Below, piece by piece: positions 19,197 to 26,862 of a DNA stretch of 64,000 nt. Within the stretch, counting starts at the first letter, position 1. Each line of letters begins with the position of its first letter. The position numbers and the translations under genes are program-made. The notes beneath the pieces are model-generated. The model was not told the DNA's origin and searched no databases. It was given only the letters and a program-made list of their open reading frames with translations. The DNA comes from CALINF01 sp039990395 (GTDB taxonomy: Bacteria; Pseudomonadota; Gammaproteobacteria; Pseudomonadales; Halieaceae): the NCBI GenBank assembly GCA_039990395.1, contig JBDXFZ010000146.1, positions 496,001 to 560,000 on the forward strand. Direction: 5' to 3'.

Positions 19197-19409
19197 TGGT
19201 AGTCTCCCTAATTGTGTGTCTGCAGAATGCTTGTCCCTGCGATGCTGTGAATAGCTCGAGGAAGTATGGTGTTATAGTGCACCATAACACGTAGGCATGC
19301 AAGAGGTGTGCAAAAGATAATTTGCTGCCGCGTGAGAGCCCCTTGTTTTGTAACGGCGAGTAAGGTTTTAGGCAGGGTATTGGCGCATCATGCCGCCAGT
19401 GTGCTTACT

Positions 19410-19787
19410 TTATTTCAATTGGCGCAGCGCGATTGTAGCTATTACTGCAGTGAAGAATTCGTAGCCTAAAGCGCCCCAGGTGTAGGTTGTTACTGCATCT
19501 TCTGCGGTCAGTGCTGAGTACAATCGACCAAAAGTCAGCAGGCCAATCACCATCGCCAGTAGTGTAAGTGCAGATCGCGTGTGTTGTGGCAGCAGTAGAC
19601 CCATCAAACAGAACAGCCCCACACCGGTTTGCAAACCGCCATACATCGCACCGATCTCTGCATAGGCATCGCCGTTGGTCATCTCCAGTCCTGCATAACC
19701 AGCGGCTACTTCGGGCGCATACAGGCACACGACCCCGTAAACGGTGAAAACAAGCGCAGATAAGAGCAGGATAAATTTGCCCAACAT
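19410..19787 (-). CDS. Small integral membrane protein, DUF4345-like
   Basis: 125 aa from the ATG at 19787 (MLGKFILLLSALVF), which has AGAGGA upstream; the frame stays open 44 codons further upstream but that stretch is not membrane-like and lacks a ribosome site. Four predicted helices (about 3-24, 45-68, 75-95, 103-122). YGVVCLYAP and GAMYGGLQTGVGLF match the DUF4345 pattern. No function known. Head-to-head with the tRNA-Ala gene. Confidence 0.75.
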   Translation of the reverse strand: MLGKFILLLSALVFTVYGVVCLYAPEVAAGYAGLEMTNGDAYAEIGAMYGGLQTGVGLFCLMGLLLPQHTRSALTLLAMVIGLLTFGRLYSALTAEDAVTTYTWGALGYEFFTAVIATIALRQLK

Positions 19788-19880
19788 AATGTGTCCTCTG
19801 GTAGCGATAGATTCGAAGGCGTGCCCAGAATATAGCGGATTCTTGACAGCATCGCAGGCTACCCATAGAATGCTCTCCTC

Positions 19881-19909
19881 TTGACGACCGGCATGGGCGA
19901 AAATAGTCC
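19881..19909 (+). promoter_or_regulatory. Weak candidate promoter of tRNA-Ala
   Basis: TTGACG (19881-19886), 17 bases, then TAGTCC (19904-19909), 28 bases before the mature tRNA. The -35 box is good and the -10 box poor, so this is a suggestion only. Confidence 0.35.
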
Positions 19910-19937
19910 AACTAATCAAGAGGTTACGTCCAAATTT

Positions 19938-20013
19938 GGGGCTATAGCTCAGCTGGGAGAGCGCAACACTGGCAGTGTTGAGGTCAGCGGTTCGATCCCG
20001 CTTAGCTCCACCA
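19938..20013 (+). tRNA. tRNA-Ala (anticodon GGC), CCA encoded
   Basis: 76-base cloverleaf. Acceptor arm GGGGCTA pairs with TAGCTCC (one G-U), D arm GCTC/GAGC, anticodon arm CAACA-CTGGCAG-TGTTG giving anticodon GGC (alanine codon GCC), T arm AGCGG-TTCGATC-CCGCT, discriminator A and CCA. The 3' end (20002-20013) is shared with the antisense last codons of the serine recombinase, so the gene is the insertion site of the island that follows. No terminator follows directly; the best candidate is at 41100. Confidence 0.97.
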
Positions 20014-21606
20014 ATTCGATATGTCCCTGCGAACCACCTGTTGGGGGTTCACAGGGGACCAATCTGAAGCAGCAACGGCGATCATCGGATCTTCTCCGCT
20101 GACCCTCACCGAACTTTCAAGAATGACTACTTTACTGACAGTGCTCAGTATTAGTTGTTTTCTGATTGGTGATGCTTTGTCTTTAAGTTCTTTCTCCATG
20201 TGCTTACAGAATGCAGTTAGGTGCTTTATGCCCACCCTTTTTATCGGCAAACTCAGCTTTTGCTTAGCACTCTCAAGCTCGCGGAGAACTACTTTATGGC
20301 GGAGTTTCTTCTTACTCATGTGGCGCAAGAAGTATGCGTCGCGATCACCGTCACTAATGGAGTCGTACAACGCTTCAATTTTGGACTCAAGCTCGGCAGA
20401 TTCACGCTGAAGGCTAAGCAGAGATGTTTTGTCGCCTTTCACTGAGTCGTTGAAGTTTGAGCGTAGCTGGCTAAGGGAGCAAAGCATCCTGCGCGGGTTT
20501 AGCACCCGCATTACCACTAGGTTGATGATTGCCTCTTCAAGTTTTTCTTTGTTGACGTATTTACTAGAACAGCTACTTACCCTCCCGTTCTTCTTCCCAG
20601 AACACGCGTAATAGGCATACTGCTTCTTTTTTGAGGACCCGCTGGTGCCAGTGCGAACAGTGTAAGCAGCATTACATAAGCCGCACACGGCTATACCCGA
20701 TAGCAGCTGAGACGAGCGTACTGCTCTCTTTTTGTGCATTCTTTCCGGCAATCGAGATCGGATGATCTTCCTTGCTTGTTTGAATTGAGTGTCCGATATT
20801 ATTTGAAGAACTTTTGTTATAACCCATTCCTCGCGTGGGCGAATCCTTTTTCGTACGCTGTCAAATTTGAAGGTAGCACGCTCTCCAATACATACAGAGT
20901 CGCTAAGTATTGCCGACACCATTGTGCTAGACCATCGCCTTGATCGTTTGGTTGACCCAATCTTGTCGAGCTCTCGAACGATCTGGCCGAGTGTAAGTGG
21001 ATAACCGTGTATTCCCTTGGTAGCTAGAGTGAATATTAGTTGTACTACCTCATTTTCATCCGGGTCGACAAATAGTTTTGAGCGGGGCTTACCTCCTGTG
21101 GCACTTTCAACTTTCCTAACTTTGTATCCATATGGTGGCCTGGAGCCATTGAAATAGCCATTTTCTGCATTTGCCCGCTGGCAACGAGTTACGTGTTTAC
21201 TAGTTCGAATGCTGGAGCTCTCGTTAAGTCCACCAACCATTGCTAGATAGACAGGTGTCATCTCATTATTAGGGAGGTTCTCGCTAATAGAGATGATTCT
21301 TACGTCATGGTCATCCAGTCTTTCGTAATCATCGAGTAGGACTTTTGTCTTTCGTGAGAAGCGAGAAAAGTCGTAAAAAGCTATAGCGTCGAAAGGCTGT
21401 TCTTCCGAAAGTGCCAGGAACATCATGTGCTGATACGTTGGGCGATTCCCCTTAAAAGCAGAGTGGCCTCGCTCTTCAAAAGTATCGACGATTTCGTGTC
21501 CTTCTGAATTCGCCCAGGCTATGAGTTGAGCTAGTTGATCGGCCAGTGAAACCTCATTTTTGGCCTGCTGTGGGGTTGATACTCGAACATAAATTGCGAC
21601 TCTCAT
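20002..21606 (-). CDS. Large serine recombinase (site-specific integrase)
   Basis: 534 aa. Catalytic resolvase domain at residues 1-150 with nucleophile Ser10 (YVRVSTPQQ) and the YDFSRFSR arginine motif. A recombinase domain follows (about 165-280: NGSRPPYGYKV and RWSSTMVSAILSD). The zinc ribbon is CGLC near 324 and the CxxxxxxxxxC pair in ACSGKKNGRVSSC, and a coiled-coil region spans about 385-470. The last codons read Trp-Trp-Ser-stop: Trp-Trp is the complement of the tRNA CCACCA and the Ser and TAA come wholly from the tRNA acceptor stem. It integrates and, with a helper, may excise the island. A decayed relative lies at 31734-32115. Its base composition is visibly more AT-rich than the backbone. 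Confidence 0.93.
   Translation of the reverse strand: MRVAIYVRVSTPQQAKNEVSLADQLAQLIAWANSEGHEIVDTFEERGHSAFKGNRPTYQHMMFLALSEEQPFDAIAFYDFSRFSRKTKVLLDDYERLDDHDVRIISISENLPNNEMTPVYLAMVGGLNESSSIRTSKHVTRCQRANAENGYFNGSRPPYGYKVRKVESATGGKPRSKLFVDPDENEVVQLIFTLATKGIHGYPLTLGQIVRELDKIGSTKRSRRWSSTMVSAILSDSVCIGERATFKFDSVRKRIRPREEWVITKVLQIISDTQFKQARKIIRSRLPERMHKKRAVRSSQLLSGIAVCGLCNAAYTVRTGTSGSSKKKQYAYYACSGKKNGRVSSCSSKYVNKEKLEEAIINLVVMRVLNPRRMLCSLSQLRSNFNDSVKGDKTSLLSLQRESAELESKIEALYDSISDGDRDAYFLRHMSKKKLRHKVVLRELESAKQKLSLPIKRVGIKHLTAFCKHMEKELKDKASPIRKQLILSTVSKVVILESSVRVSGEDPMIAVAASDWSPVNPQQVVRRDISNWWS
20008..20033. repeat. Left junction (attL-like) of island 1
   Basis: 26 bases starting CCACCAATTCGATATGTCCC. 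The first six are the tRNA 3' end, the rest is island. Aligns without gaps to 31734-31759 with three mismatches. CCAC is also present at the far right junction (41084-41087). Confidence 0.75.
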
Positions 21607-21886
21607 TTTTCAATTCCTCGAAGTGGCCTGTTTCTACCTCGTTGAGAATAAAGTCCCAAAATCCCTTGCCGAGCAGATCAATTTCTTTGTCAGAGGGGGA
21701 GTCAGCATGGAACATAGGTGAGAACACGACTTCAACAGTTTTCCCATCTACCGTAAGTAAGTCAGATGATGACTGCAGTGGGGTGGAGGCCACATTTTTG
21801 CCGATGAAGTGGTTCATATTGAAAATGGCTAGTTGCCGTTCATAAGAAACACGTTCGAATATAGGTACAGGAAAAAATTCAGTCAA
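21554..21886 (-). CDS. Small uncharacterised protein upstream of the recombinase
   Basis: 110 aa, not recognised. It overlaps the start of the recombinase gene by 53 bases in another frame, which suggests translational coupling if both are expressed. Composition is mixed (FPVPIFERVSYERQL, then acidic SDKEIDLLGKGFWDF), with no membrane segment, zinc motif or clear helix-turn-helix. Position next to the integrase would suit a recombination directionality factor or a control protein, but this is inferred from place only. Could also be chance coding; the long overlap counts against it. Confidence 0.45.
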   Translation of the reverse strand: MTEFFPVPIFERVSYERQLAIFNMNHFIGKNVASTPLQSSSDLLTVDGKTVEVVFSPMFHADSPSDKEIDLLGKGFWDFILNEVETGHFEELKNESRNLCSSINPTAGQK

Positions 21887-22469
21887 ATTCTATAAAAAAT
21901 TCCTAATTTATTGATATATAATGAAAATAATGTCAGGAGTGGACGAATAATTTGGGTTTTGCGCACATTGCATTGCAATCTTGCTAGAGGAAAATTCGCT
22001 CGAAATGTGTCCGAACGAACCGATCATAGATTGTGTCTTATTCTCATGCATTATGATCCGGGCCTACTGTTAAAGGGGGCGTTGCTAGGAAAAGTTATGA
22101 GAATGTATTCAAAAGCTGAGAACTATGTAGATTTCGTGATTAACCTATTTGGTGATGAGGTATCTATAGGCCCAAAGCCGATCCCGAAAAGATGCAGGGA
22201 TACGTCAATTTTATGGGCGAGTTGAAGGTATAGTTGTACTCTTTGATGAAGTAAAAACAAGTAAACATATAGCAAAATGATCTTGGGTTGAGCGTGGCAG
22301 CAGGTGTTTCTATATCCGAAATACGAACATTCGACTGTCCGCTGGGCTCTAATTAGCTGGGTACGGCCATAATCCACATGAACGGGTGGATTTATAATCC
22401 GCTACAGCCAGCCAGGCCTTTCTCCGTCGGGTGACAACTCTTGAGTCGGCGAAAAACCGGGTTTCCCAT
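21887..22469. other. AT-rich gap without a convincing gene
   Basis: 583 bases between the recombinase operon and the tetR gene. A 104-codon plus-strand frame at 21911-22225 exists but lacks a ribosome site and any domain-like pattern. I see nothing else supportable. May hold the recombinase promoter. Confidence 0.5.
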
Positions 22470-23054
22470 TCAATCGATCAACAATGCCACCCGCTCGTCA
22501 ATCAGCCTGAGTCGATCACTGGCTTTCAGGGTGGTGCTGACAGCGGACTCCATTGAATGGATGACTACAAAGGCATGGACTCTCATAAGCAATTCATCGC
22601 CCCGGTAACCCACTGCCTCGAACAGGCCTTTGATCAAATTGGTTCTGAAGTCATCCATATCCCGGATTTTTCCTGCCAGGTGCGGATAGGAGATAGCCAG
22701 GGCTCGAAAATGGACATCCCTACCGCCAAGTCCCGCGGTAACTATTAGCCGCATCGCCTTGATCAGTCGGTCACGCGCCGGCAGTTCCAGGGTCTTGAGG
22801 TGTTCGTCTACTACTACGGTGTAGTCCTGAATGTACTTGTCGGTAAGTTCCTCAAGGAACTTACCGTGGCTCTTGAAGTGATGGTAAAAACTACCGGTGG
22901 TTACATCCATGCTCGAAGTCAGGGCGTCGATATTCATCAGTGCCGGACCGTGCTCTTCCAGCAGGCTCATTGCCTGTTCTAGCCATTTTTCCTTGCTGAG
23001 TCGCCGGCGGGCGGGGGGGGCGCCGTCGTGGTTGGCTGTTTTTGCTGGAGGCAT
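22470..23054 (-). CDS. TetR/AcrR-family transcriptional regulator
   Basis: 194 aa. N-terminal TetR helix-turn-helix at about 20-65, ending in the typical ...SSMDVTTGSFYHHFKSHGKFLEEL; the C-terminal part (70-190) is helical ligand-binding. The charged N-terminus (APPARRRLSKEKW) is common in the family. Divergent from the outer-membrane protein gene with two inverted repeats between them, so it probably represses the hydrolase/OMP cargo and itself. The inducer is unknown. Confidence 0.92.
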   Translation of the reverse strand: MPPAKTANHDGAPPARRRLSKEKWLEQAMSLLEEHGPALMNIDALTSSMDVTTGSFYHHFKSHGKFLEELTDKYIQDYTVVVDEHLKTLELPARDRLIKAMRLIVTAGLGGRDVHFRALAISYPHLAGKIRDMDDFRTNLIKGLFEAVGYRGDELLMRVHAFVVIHSMESAVSTTLKASDRLRLIDERVALLID

Positions 23055-23175
23055 CCTTATGGGCCGCTTTGATGAGGTGTTCGCATAGTTAGAGAAGGTT
23101 ACCCGAGTAAGTTGACTTTAGGCAATATGCGCGATTTTTAGCCGCAGCGCATATTGGCAGCCAGTGCTGCATATA

Positions 23176-23190
23176 CTAATATCATATTAG
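23176..23190. promoter_or_regulatory. Perfect 7-bp inverted repeat, candidate TetR operator
   Basis: CTAATAT-C-ATATTAG in the tetR/OMP divergent region; a symmetric site of the size expected for a TetR dimer half-pair. Not experimentally known. Confidence 0.5.
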
Positions 23191-23195
23191 CATAA

Positions 23196-23216
23196 CATAA
23201 CATAATATATGTTATG
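23196..23216. promoter_or_regulatory. Perfect 9-bp inverted repeat, candidate TetR operator
   Basis: CATAACATA-ATA-TATGTTATG, five bases after the neighbouring repeat. Longer and more symmetric, so the better operator candidate. It overlaps the AT-rich stretch where promoters for both genes would lie. Confidence 0.55.
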
Positions 23217-23288
23217 GTTATATTTGCTGGCCTGGGCGAGGTAATCAAGGCTGGTTTAGAACCGACCATAGAGCAAAAGGTGCAAAAC

Positions 23289-24077
23289 ATGAGAGCTAGT
23301 TTAGGAAATAGGGCTTACTGTACTTTAGCCGCGGTGGCACTTTCGTCACTTGCCTGGCCTATGAAAAGCGTTGCTGGTGAATGGGAATTCAAACTTGCGC
23401 CATTGTTCCTCTGGGGTATCAGCCTGGACGCTGACGCCACGATAGGCACGGAAACTGTCCCCCTTGACCTCAGCTTTGAGGACGACGTAATCGAGAATAT
23501 GGATACGGTTTTCACTTTTCATTTTGAGGCCAAAAACGATGATTTGATTTTGTTTGCGGAGTATCAATACGTGAAGCTCGATCCTTCATTATCCATAGGC
23601 CCAGTGGATGCAGATGTTGAATTTGAGAACACCGCGATTGAACTGGGTGCCGGTTGGGAGTTTTCTCGCAGCGAGCGGATAGGCTGGGAAATGCTGCTGG
23701 GCCTGCGTTACCTGGATCAGGATGTGGACGTTGATGGCACGCTGAATCTCCCCGAACCGCCTAACGGTCCCGGGGCACTTCCCCTCGCAGTGGCTGGTGG
23801 GGATGATTGGTATCATCCGTTCCTGGGTCTCAGAGGGGATTATAAATTTGGTTCTCGCTGGAGCCTGCTGGGGCGTGGCGATTACGGCTATTCCGATAGC
23901 GATAATAGTCTCCTGAACCTCAGCCTGATGTTCGATTACCGATTTAAACAATGGGGTTCAGCTTTCATCGGTTGGCGCTACCAGGATGTCAATTATGACA
24001 GCGGTAGTGGAGATGACCAGTATGGCTTCGATGGTGTACAGCAGGGACCACTGGTCGGCCTAACCCTTTATTGGTAG
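23289..24077 (+). CDS. Outer-membrane beta-barrel protein (putative)
   Basis: 262 aa from the ATG at 23289, which has AAAGGTG upstream and opens a signal peptide (to about AKSVAG near residue 30); an earlier in-frame start at 23214 lacks these. The mature part alternates hydrophobic and polar residues with aromatic girdles (WEFKLAPLFLWGISL, DWYHPFLGLRGDYKF, SAFIGWRYQDVNYD) and ends in aromatic TLYW, all typical of a small beta-barrel. No specific family recognised. It may be the outer-membrane partner of the periplasmic MBL hydrolases that follow in the same direction 113 bases on. Confidence 0.8.
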   Translation: MRASLGNRAYCTLAAVALSSLAWPMKSVAGEWEFKLAPLFLWGISLDADATIGTETVPLDLSFEDDVIENMDTVFTFHFEAKNDDLILFAEYQYVKLDPSLSIGPVDADVEFENTAIELGAGWEFSRSERIGWEMLLGLRYLDQDVDVDGTLNLPEPPNGPGALPLAVAGGDDWYHPFLGLRGDYKFGSRWSLLGRGDYGYSDSDNSLLNLSLMFDYRFKQWGSAFIGWRYQDVNYDSGSGDDQYGFDGVQQGPLVGLTLYW

Positions 24078-24190
24078 GAAGACCGTTTGTTATCGCGACA
24101 CAGGTAAACCGTTTATATGCAGGCTGCACGGTTTCGTCTACTGTTATACAACCTGCCTTTTAAAAATGTAATTGTAATTGGGGAAATCTG

Positions 24191-25447
24191 ATGAAAACCA
24201 CAATAAGTTACCTGTCGGGTATTCTGGCAGCAGTATTCAGTTTGAATGTATTTGCCGCAGGCGGAATGGTAACTTCGCCCACCGGAGTGGCTCCTGACCG
24301 ATACGTTTACTACCCCGGAACCGAGGCCCTCGAGAAAAAGGAAATTCGTGTAACCGCTTGCGGTACTGGTATGCCAGCGGCCCGCCATAAACAAGCGGCC
24401 ACCTGTTTCCTGATGGAGTTCGGTAACGGCGACAAAATTATTTTCGATATCGGGACTGGCTCGGCCACCAACCTCGCCGCCTATATGATCCCCTACCAGT
24501 ATCTGAATAAAATATTCCTTAGCCACTTACATACCGACCATATGGGCGATCTGGACGCGCTGTGGGCCGGGGGCTGGACGGCGGGGCGACCGGAAGGGCT
24601 CAAAATATGGGGGCCCAAGGGTCTGCATCCTGAGTTGGGCACGAAGGCTGCGATGGCAGGTTTTCTCGATTTCGTGGCCTGGGACAAGGAGACCCGTTCT
24701 TTCGCGATAACCCCCAAACCGGGTGAAATTGAGGTACACGAATTTGACTACCGGGTCGAGAACCAGAAAATTTACGATGAAGATGGCGTGGTCGTGAGGA
24801 GCTTTCCAGCGATTCACACGGGTGATGGCCCGGTAAGTTTCATCGTTGAGTACGAGGGTATGAAGGTGGTATTCGGTGGTGACACCGCGCCCAACAAATG
24901 GTTTATCAAACACGGGAAGAATTCTGACCTGGTAATCCATGAGGCATTCATGGTGCCGAATGACTTCGTTGAATGGTATAACCAGCCCCCCCAGCTGGCC
25001 TGGCGTGCCTGCTGTGCCTTCCACACTTCCGGCCAGGCTTTTGGCAAGATCATGAGCACTATCCAACCCGGGCATGCTGTCGCATACCATTTCCTCAATG
25101 AAGAGGCCACGCGCTACAACCTCTACGAGGCCATTCGCGAAACGTACAGCGGACCCGTTTCCATGGCGGCCGACAACATGGTGTGGAATGTCACCCCGGA
25201 AGGGGTCAAGGAGCGCATGGCGGTGATTACCGAAGAGGCCTGGTCAGTGCCCGGCCCAGACCGGCAAGATGATCCGGAACAGGGGCGCCGGCCTGTGTTC
25301 AGCGAATTCACCGAATCTGGCTACTGGCTGCCAGCTTACGAGGCGCAGAACGAGGCCATGGACCGGCACATGGAGAAGTACAATTTGCAGGACCAGGACT
25401 GGCGTCCGGGCATGTTCGAGATGATCAAGCAGAGGCAGGCTCCTTAA
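24191..25447 (+). CDS. Exported metallo-beta-lactamase-fold hydrolase (paralog 1)
   Basis: 418 aa with a signal peptide (cleavage near NVFA-AGG). The MBL zinc motif is HLHTDHMGD, with further ligands in FPAIHTGDG, FGGDTAPNKWF and AYHF, so the binuclear site is complete. The core opens with VTACGTGMPAARHKQAATCFLMEFGNGD. It resembles the AtsA/arylsulfatase-like MBL branch, and my recollection is that the GntH-type hydrolases named from guanitoxin clusters look similar; no other guanitoxin gene is here. Periplasmic hydrolysis of an unknown ester. Followed 79 bases later by a paralog. Confidence 0.85.
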   Translation: MKTTISYLSGILAAVFSLNVFAAGGMVTSPTGVAPDRYVYYPGTEALEKKEIRVTACGTGMPAARHKQAATCFLMEFGNGDKIIFDIGTGSATNLAAYMIPYQYLNKIFLSHLHTDHMGDLDALWAGGWTAGRPEGLKIWGPKGLHPELGTKAAMAGFLDFVAWDKETRSFAITPKPGEIEVHEFDYRVENQKIYDEDGVVVRSFPAIHTGDGPVSFIVEYEGMKVVFGGDTAPNKWFIKHGKNSDLVIHEAFMVPNDFVEWYNQPPQLAWRACCAFHTSGQAFGKIMSTIQPGHAVAYHFLNEEATRYNLYEAIRETYSGPVSMAADNMVWNVTPEGVKERMAVITEEAWSVPGPDRQDDPEQGRRPVFSEFTESGYWLPAYEAQNEAMDRHMEKYNLQDQDWRPGMFEMIKQRQAP

Positions 25448-25526
25448 GCCCGGTAAAATGGTGCTTTGCGGAATAGACAAACCAGGCTTAGCTAGCTCAT
25501 GTAATTACTAACTTAAGGAGTTTCCT

Positions 25527-26657
25527 ATGAAGAACATTGTGTTAGCAACGCTATCGCTTATTTGTTGTTCTGCATTCGCTCAGGATAAAGCAGATGCCTG
25601 GTATCCCAGAACGGAGAGCCTGGCTCCCGATGAGATGTTTGTGGTTGCGCTGGGTACAGGTATGCCCACCCCGATCACCCGGGCGCAGAAATCCACAGCC
25701 TGGTATGTAGAGCTCGGTAATGGCGATATCTTCCTCTTTGACGTTGGAAGTGGTTCCATGGAGAGCCTGTTCGCACTGCGCCCGGATTTTCAGCAGGTAG
25801 ACAAGGTGTTTGCCAGTCATCTACATACTGATCACGTGGGCGATGCGGCAGCACTGTGGGTTGGCGGCTGGCTGAGTGGGCGCTATACACCGTTACACAT
25901 CTATGGGCCCAGCGGCGCCAATGCTGAACTTGGTACCGCCGCTTTCGTGGACGGTCTCAAAAAAGCTTACGCGTGGGATATCTCTGGCCGCGCAGGCATC
26001 CTTCCTGATGACGGCGGCAAGCTGATCGCTCACGAATTCGACTTCAAACAAATCGGCGGCGTGGTCTACGAGAGAAACGGTGTCAGGATTACTTCCTTCC
26101 CCGCTGTGCACGTACTTGATGGGTCGGTCAGCTACAGGCTTGACTGGAATGGTTTGAGTTTCGTTTTTGGCGGCGACTCAGCACCGAACAAGTGGTTTAT
26201 TGAGCATTCAAGGGGCGCTGATTTCGTCATCCATGAGCTGTTTTATACGCCGGAGGGTCTTGCCAAGGTGCTGGGATGGGGCGCCAGACAGGCCACCTTC
26301 GTATCGTCGTATATTCATACGCCGCCAAGCGGATTTGGCAAGATTATGGCAGCAGTGAAGCCGCGGCTCGCGGTGGGTTACCACACTATCCGCCAACCGG
26401 AGCTGGATATGATGATGATCGAAGAAATCCGCGAGGTGTATGATGGCCCGCTGGTTATCGCTGACGACCTTATGGCCTGGCATATTTCGAAGGATTCCAT
26501 TGTGCAGCGAGAAGTGGTCACTTCCGAGAGGGTACAGGCGCCCCCCACCACGCCAGAGTATGCCAAGGCAAAGCGCAGCGGTGAAGCCAAATACTCGGAT
26601 TTTGTGAAAGGTGGAAAATGGGAAGGTTACACGCCGCCCCCGTTGCCGGAGAGATGA
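25527..26657 (+). CDS. Exported metallo-beta-lactamase-fold hydrolase (paralog 2)
   Basis: 376 aa with a short signal peptide (CSAFA-QDK). The zinc motif is HLHTDHVGD, with FPAVHVLDG, FGGDSAPNKWF and GYHT for the other ligands. It follows the same plan as the preceding gene (GTGMPTPITRAQKSTAWYVELGNGD, later HELFY where paralog 1 has HEAFM) but lacks its insert and C-terminal extension. AAGGAG lies upstream of the ATG. Tandem duplication then divergence is the simplest origin; whether both hit one substrate is unknown. Confidence 0.85.
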   Translation: MKNIVLATLSLICCSAFAQDKADAWYPRTESLAPDEMFVVALGTGMPTPITRAQKSTAWYVELGNGDIFLFDVGSGSMESLFALRPDFQQVDKVFASHLHTDHVGDAAALWVGGWLSGRYTPLHIYGPSGANAELGTAAFVDGLKKAYAWDISGRAGILPDDGGKLIAHEFDFKQIGGVVYERNGVRITSFPAVHVLDGSVSYRLDWNGLSFVFGGDSAPNKWFIEHSRGADFVIHELFYTPEGLAKVLGWGARQATFVSSYIHTPPSGFGKIMAAVKPRLAVGYHTIRQPELDMMMIEEIREVYDGPLVIADDLMAWHISKDSIVQREVVTSERVQAPPTTPEYAKAKRSGEAKYSDFVKGGKWEGYTPPPLPER

Positions 26658-26692
26658 AGTTCCATTGACCAGGCTCCTGCCGTTGTGGCTAC

Positions 26693-26718
26693 GTGACGCC
26701 GCCAAATTTTGGCGTCAC
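26693..26718 (+). terminator. Hairpin after the MBL genes
   Basis: GTGACGCC (26693-26700) and GGCGTCAC (26711-26718) form an 8-bp stem; GCCAAATTTTGGC inside can pair alternatively. 36 bases after the stop of the second hydrolase. No T tract downstream, so it may be a terminator or an RNA-protective hairpin. Confidence 0.45.
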
Positions 26719-26862
26719 ACGATGCGAGGTTAGGTTAAGTGCGGCGAGGGGAGCAATGCTACGAAGCTCAGGTGGCCTGAAGTGCCTCGTCTGTGGGTAG
26801 AGTAATTGTTCAAGCTTCTCTATAGTAATTCCCTTTCACGTTTAAAAGGCCGCGTCTTTCGA

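Noticed and set aside
21911..22225. 104-codon plus-strand frame in the AT-rich gap of island 1
   Set aside because: No ribosome site, no family-like pattern, and composition like non-coding neighbours.
23196..23216. Possible Zur box
   Set aside because: The arms read ATAACAT...ATGTTAT, the reverse orientation of the Zur pattern (GTTATA...TATAAC); a TetR operator fits better.
24191..25447. Guanitoxin-type biosynthetic cluster because of the GntH-like hydrolase
   Set aside because: No other biosynthetic gene for that pathway lies nearby; the similarity is only to the hydrolase family.
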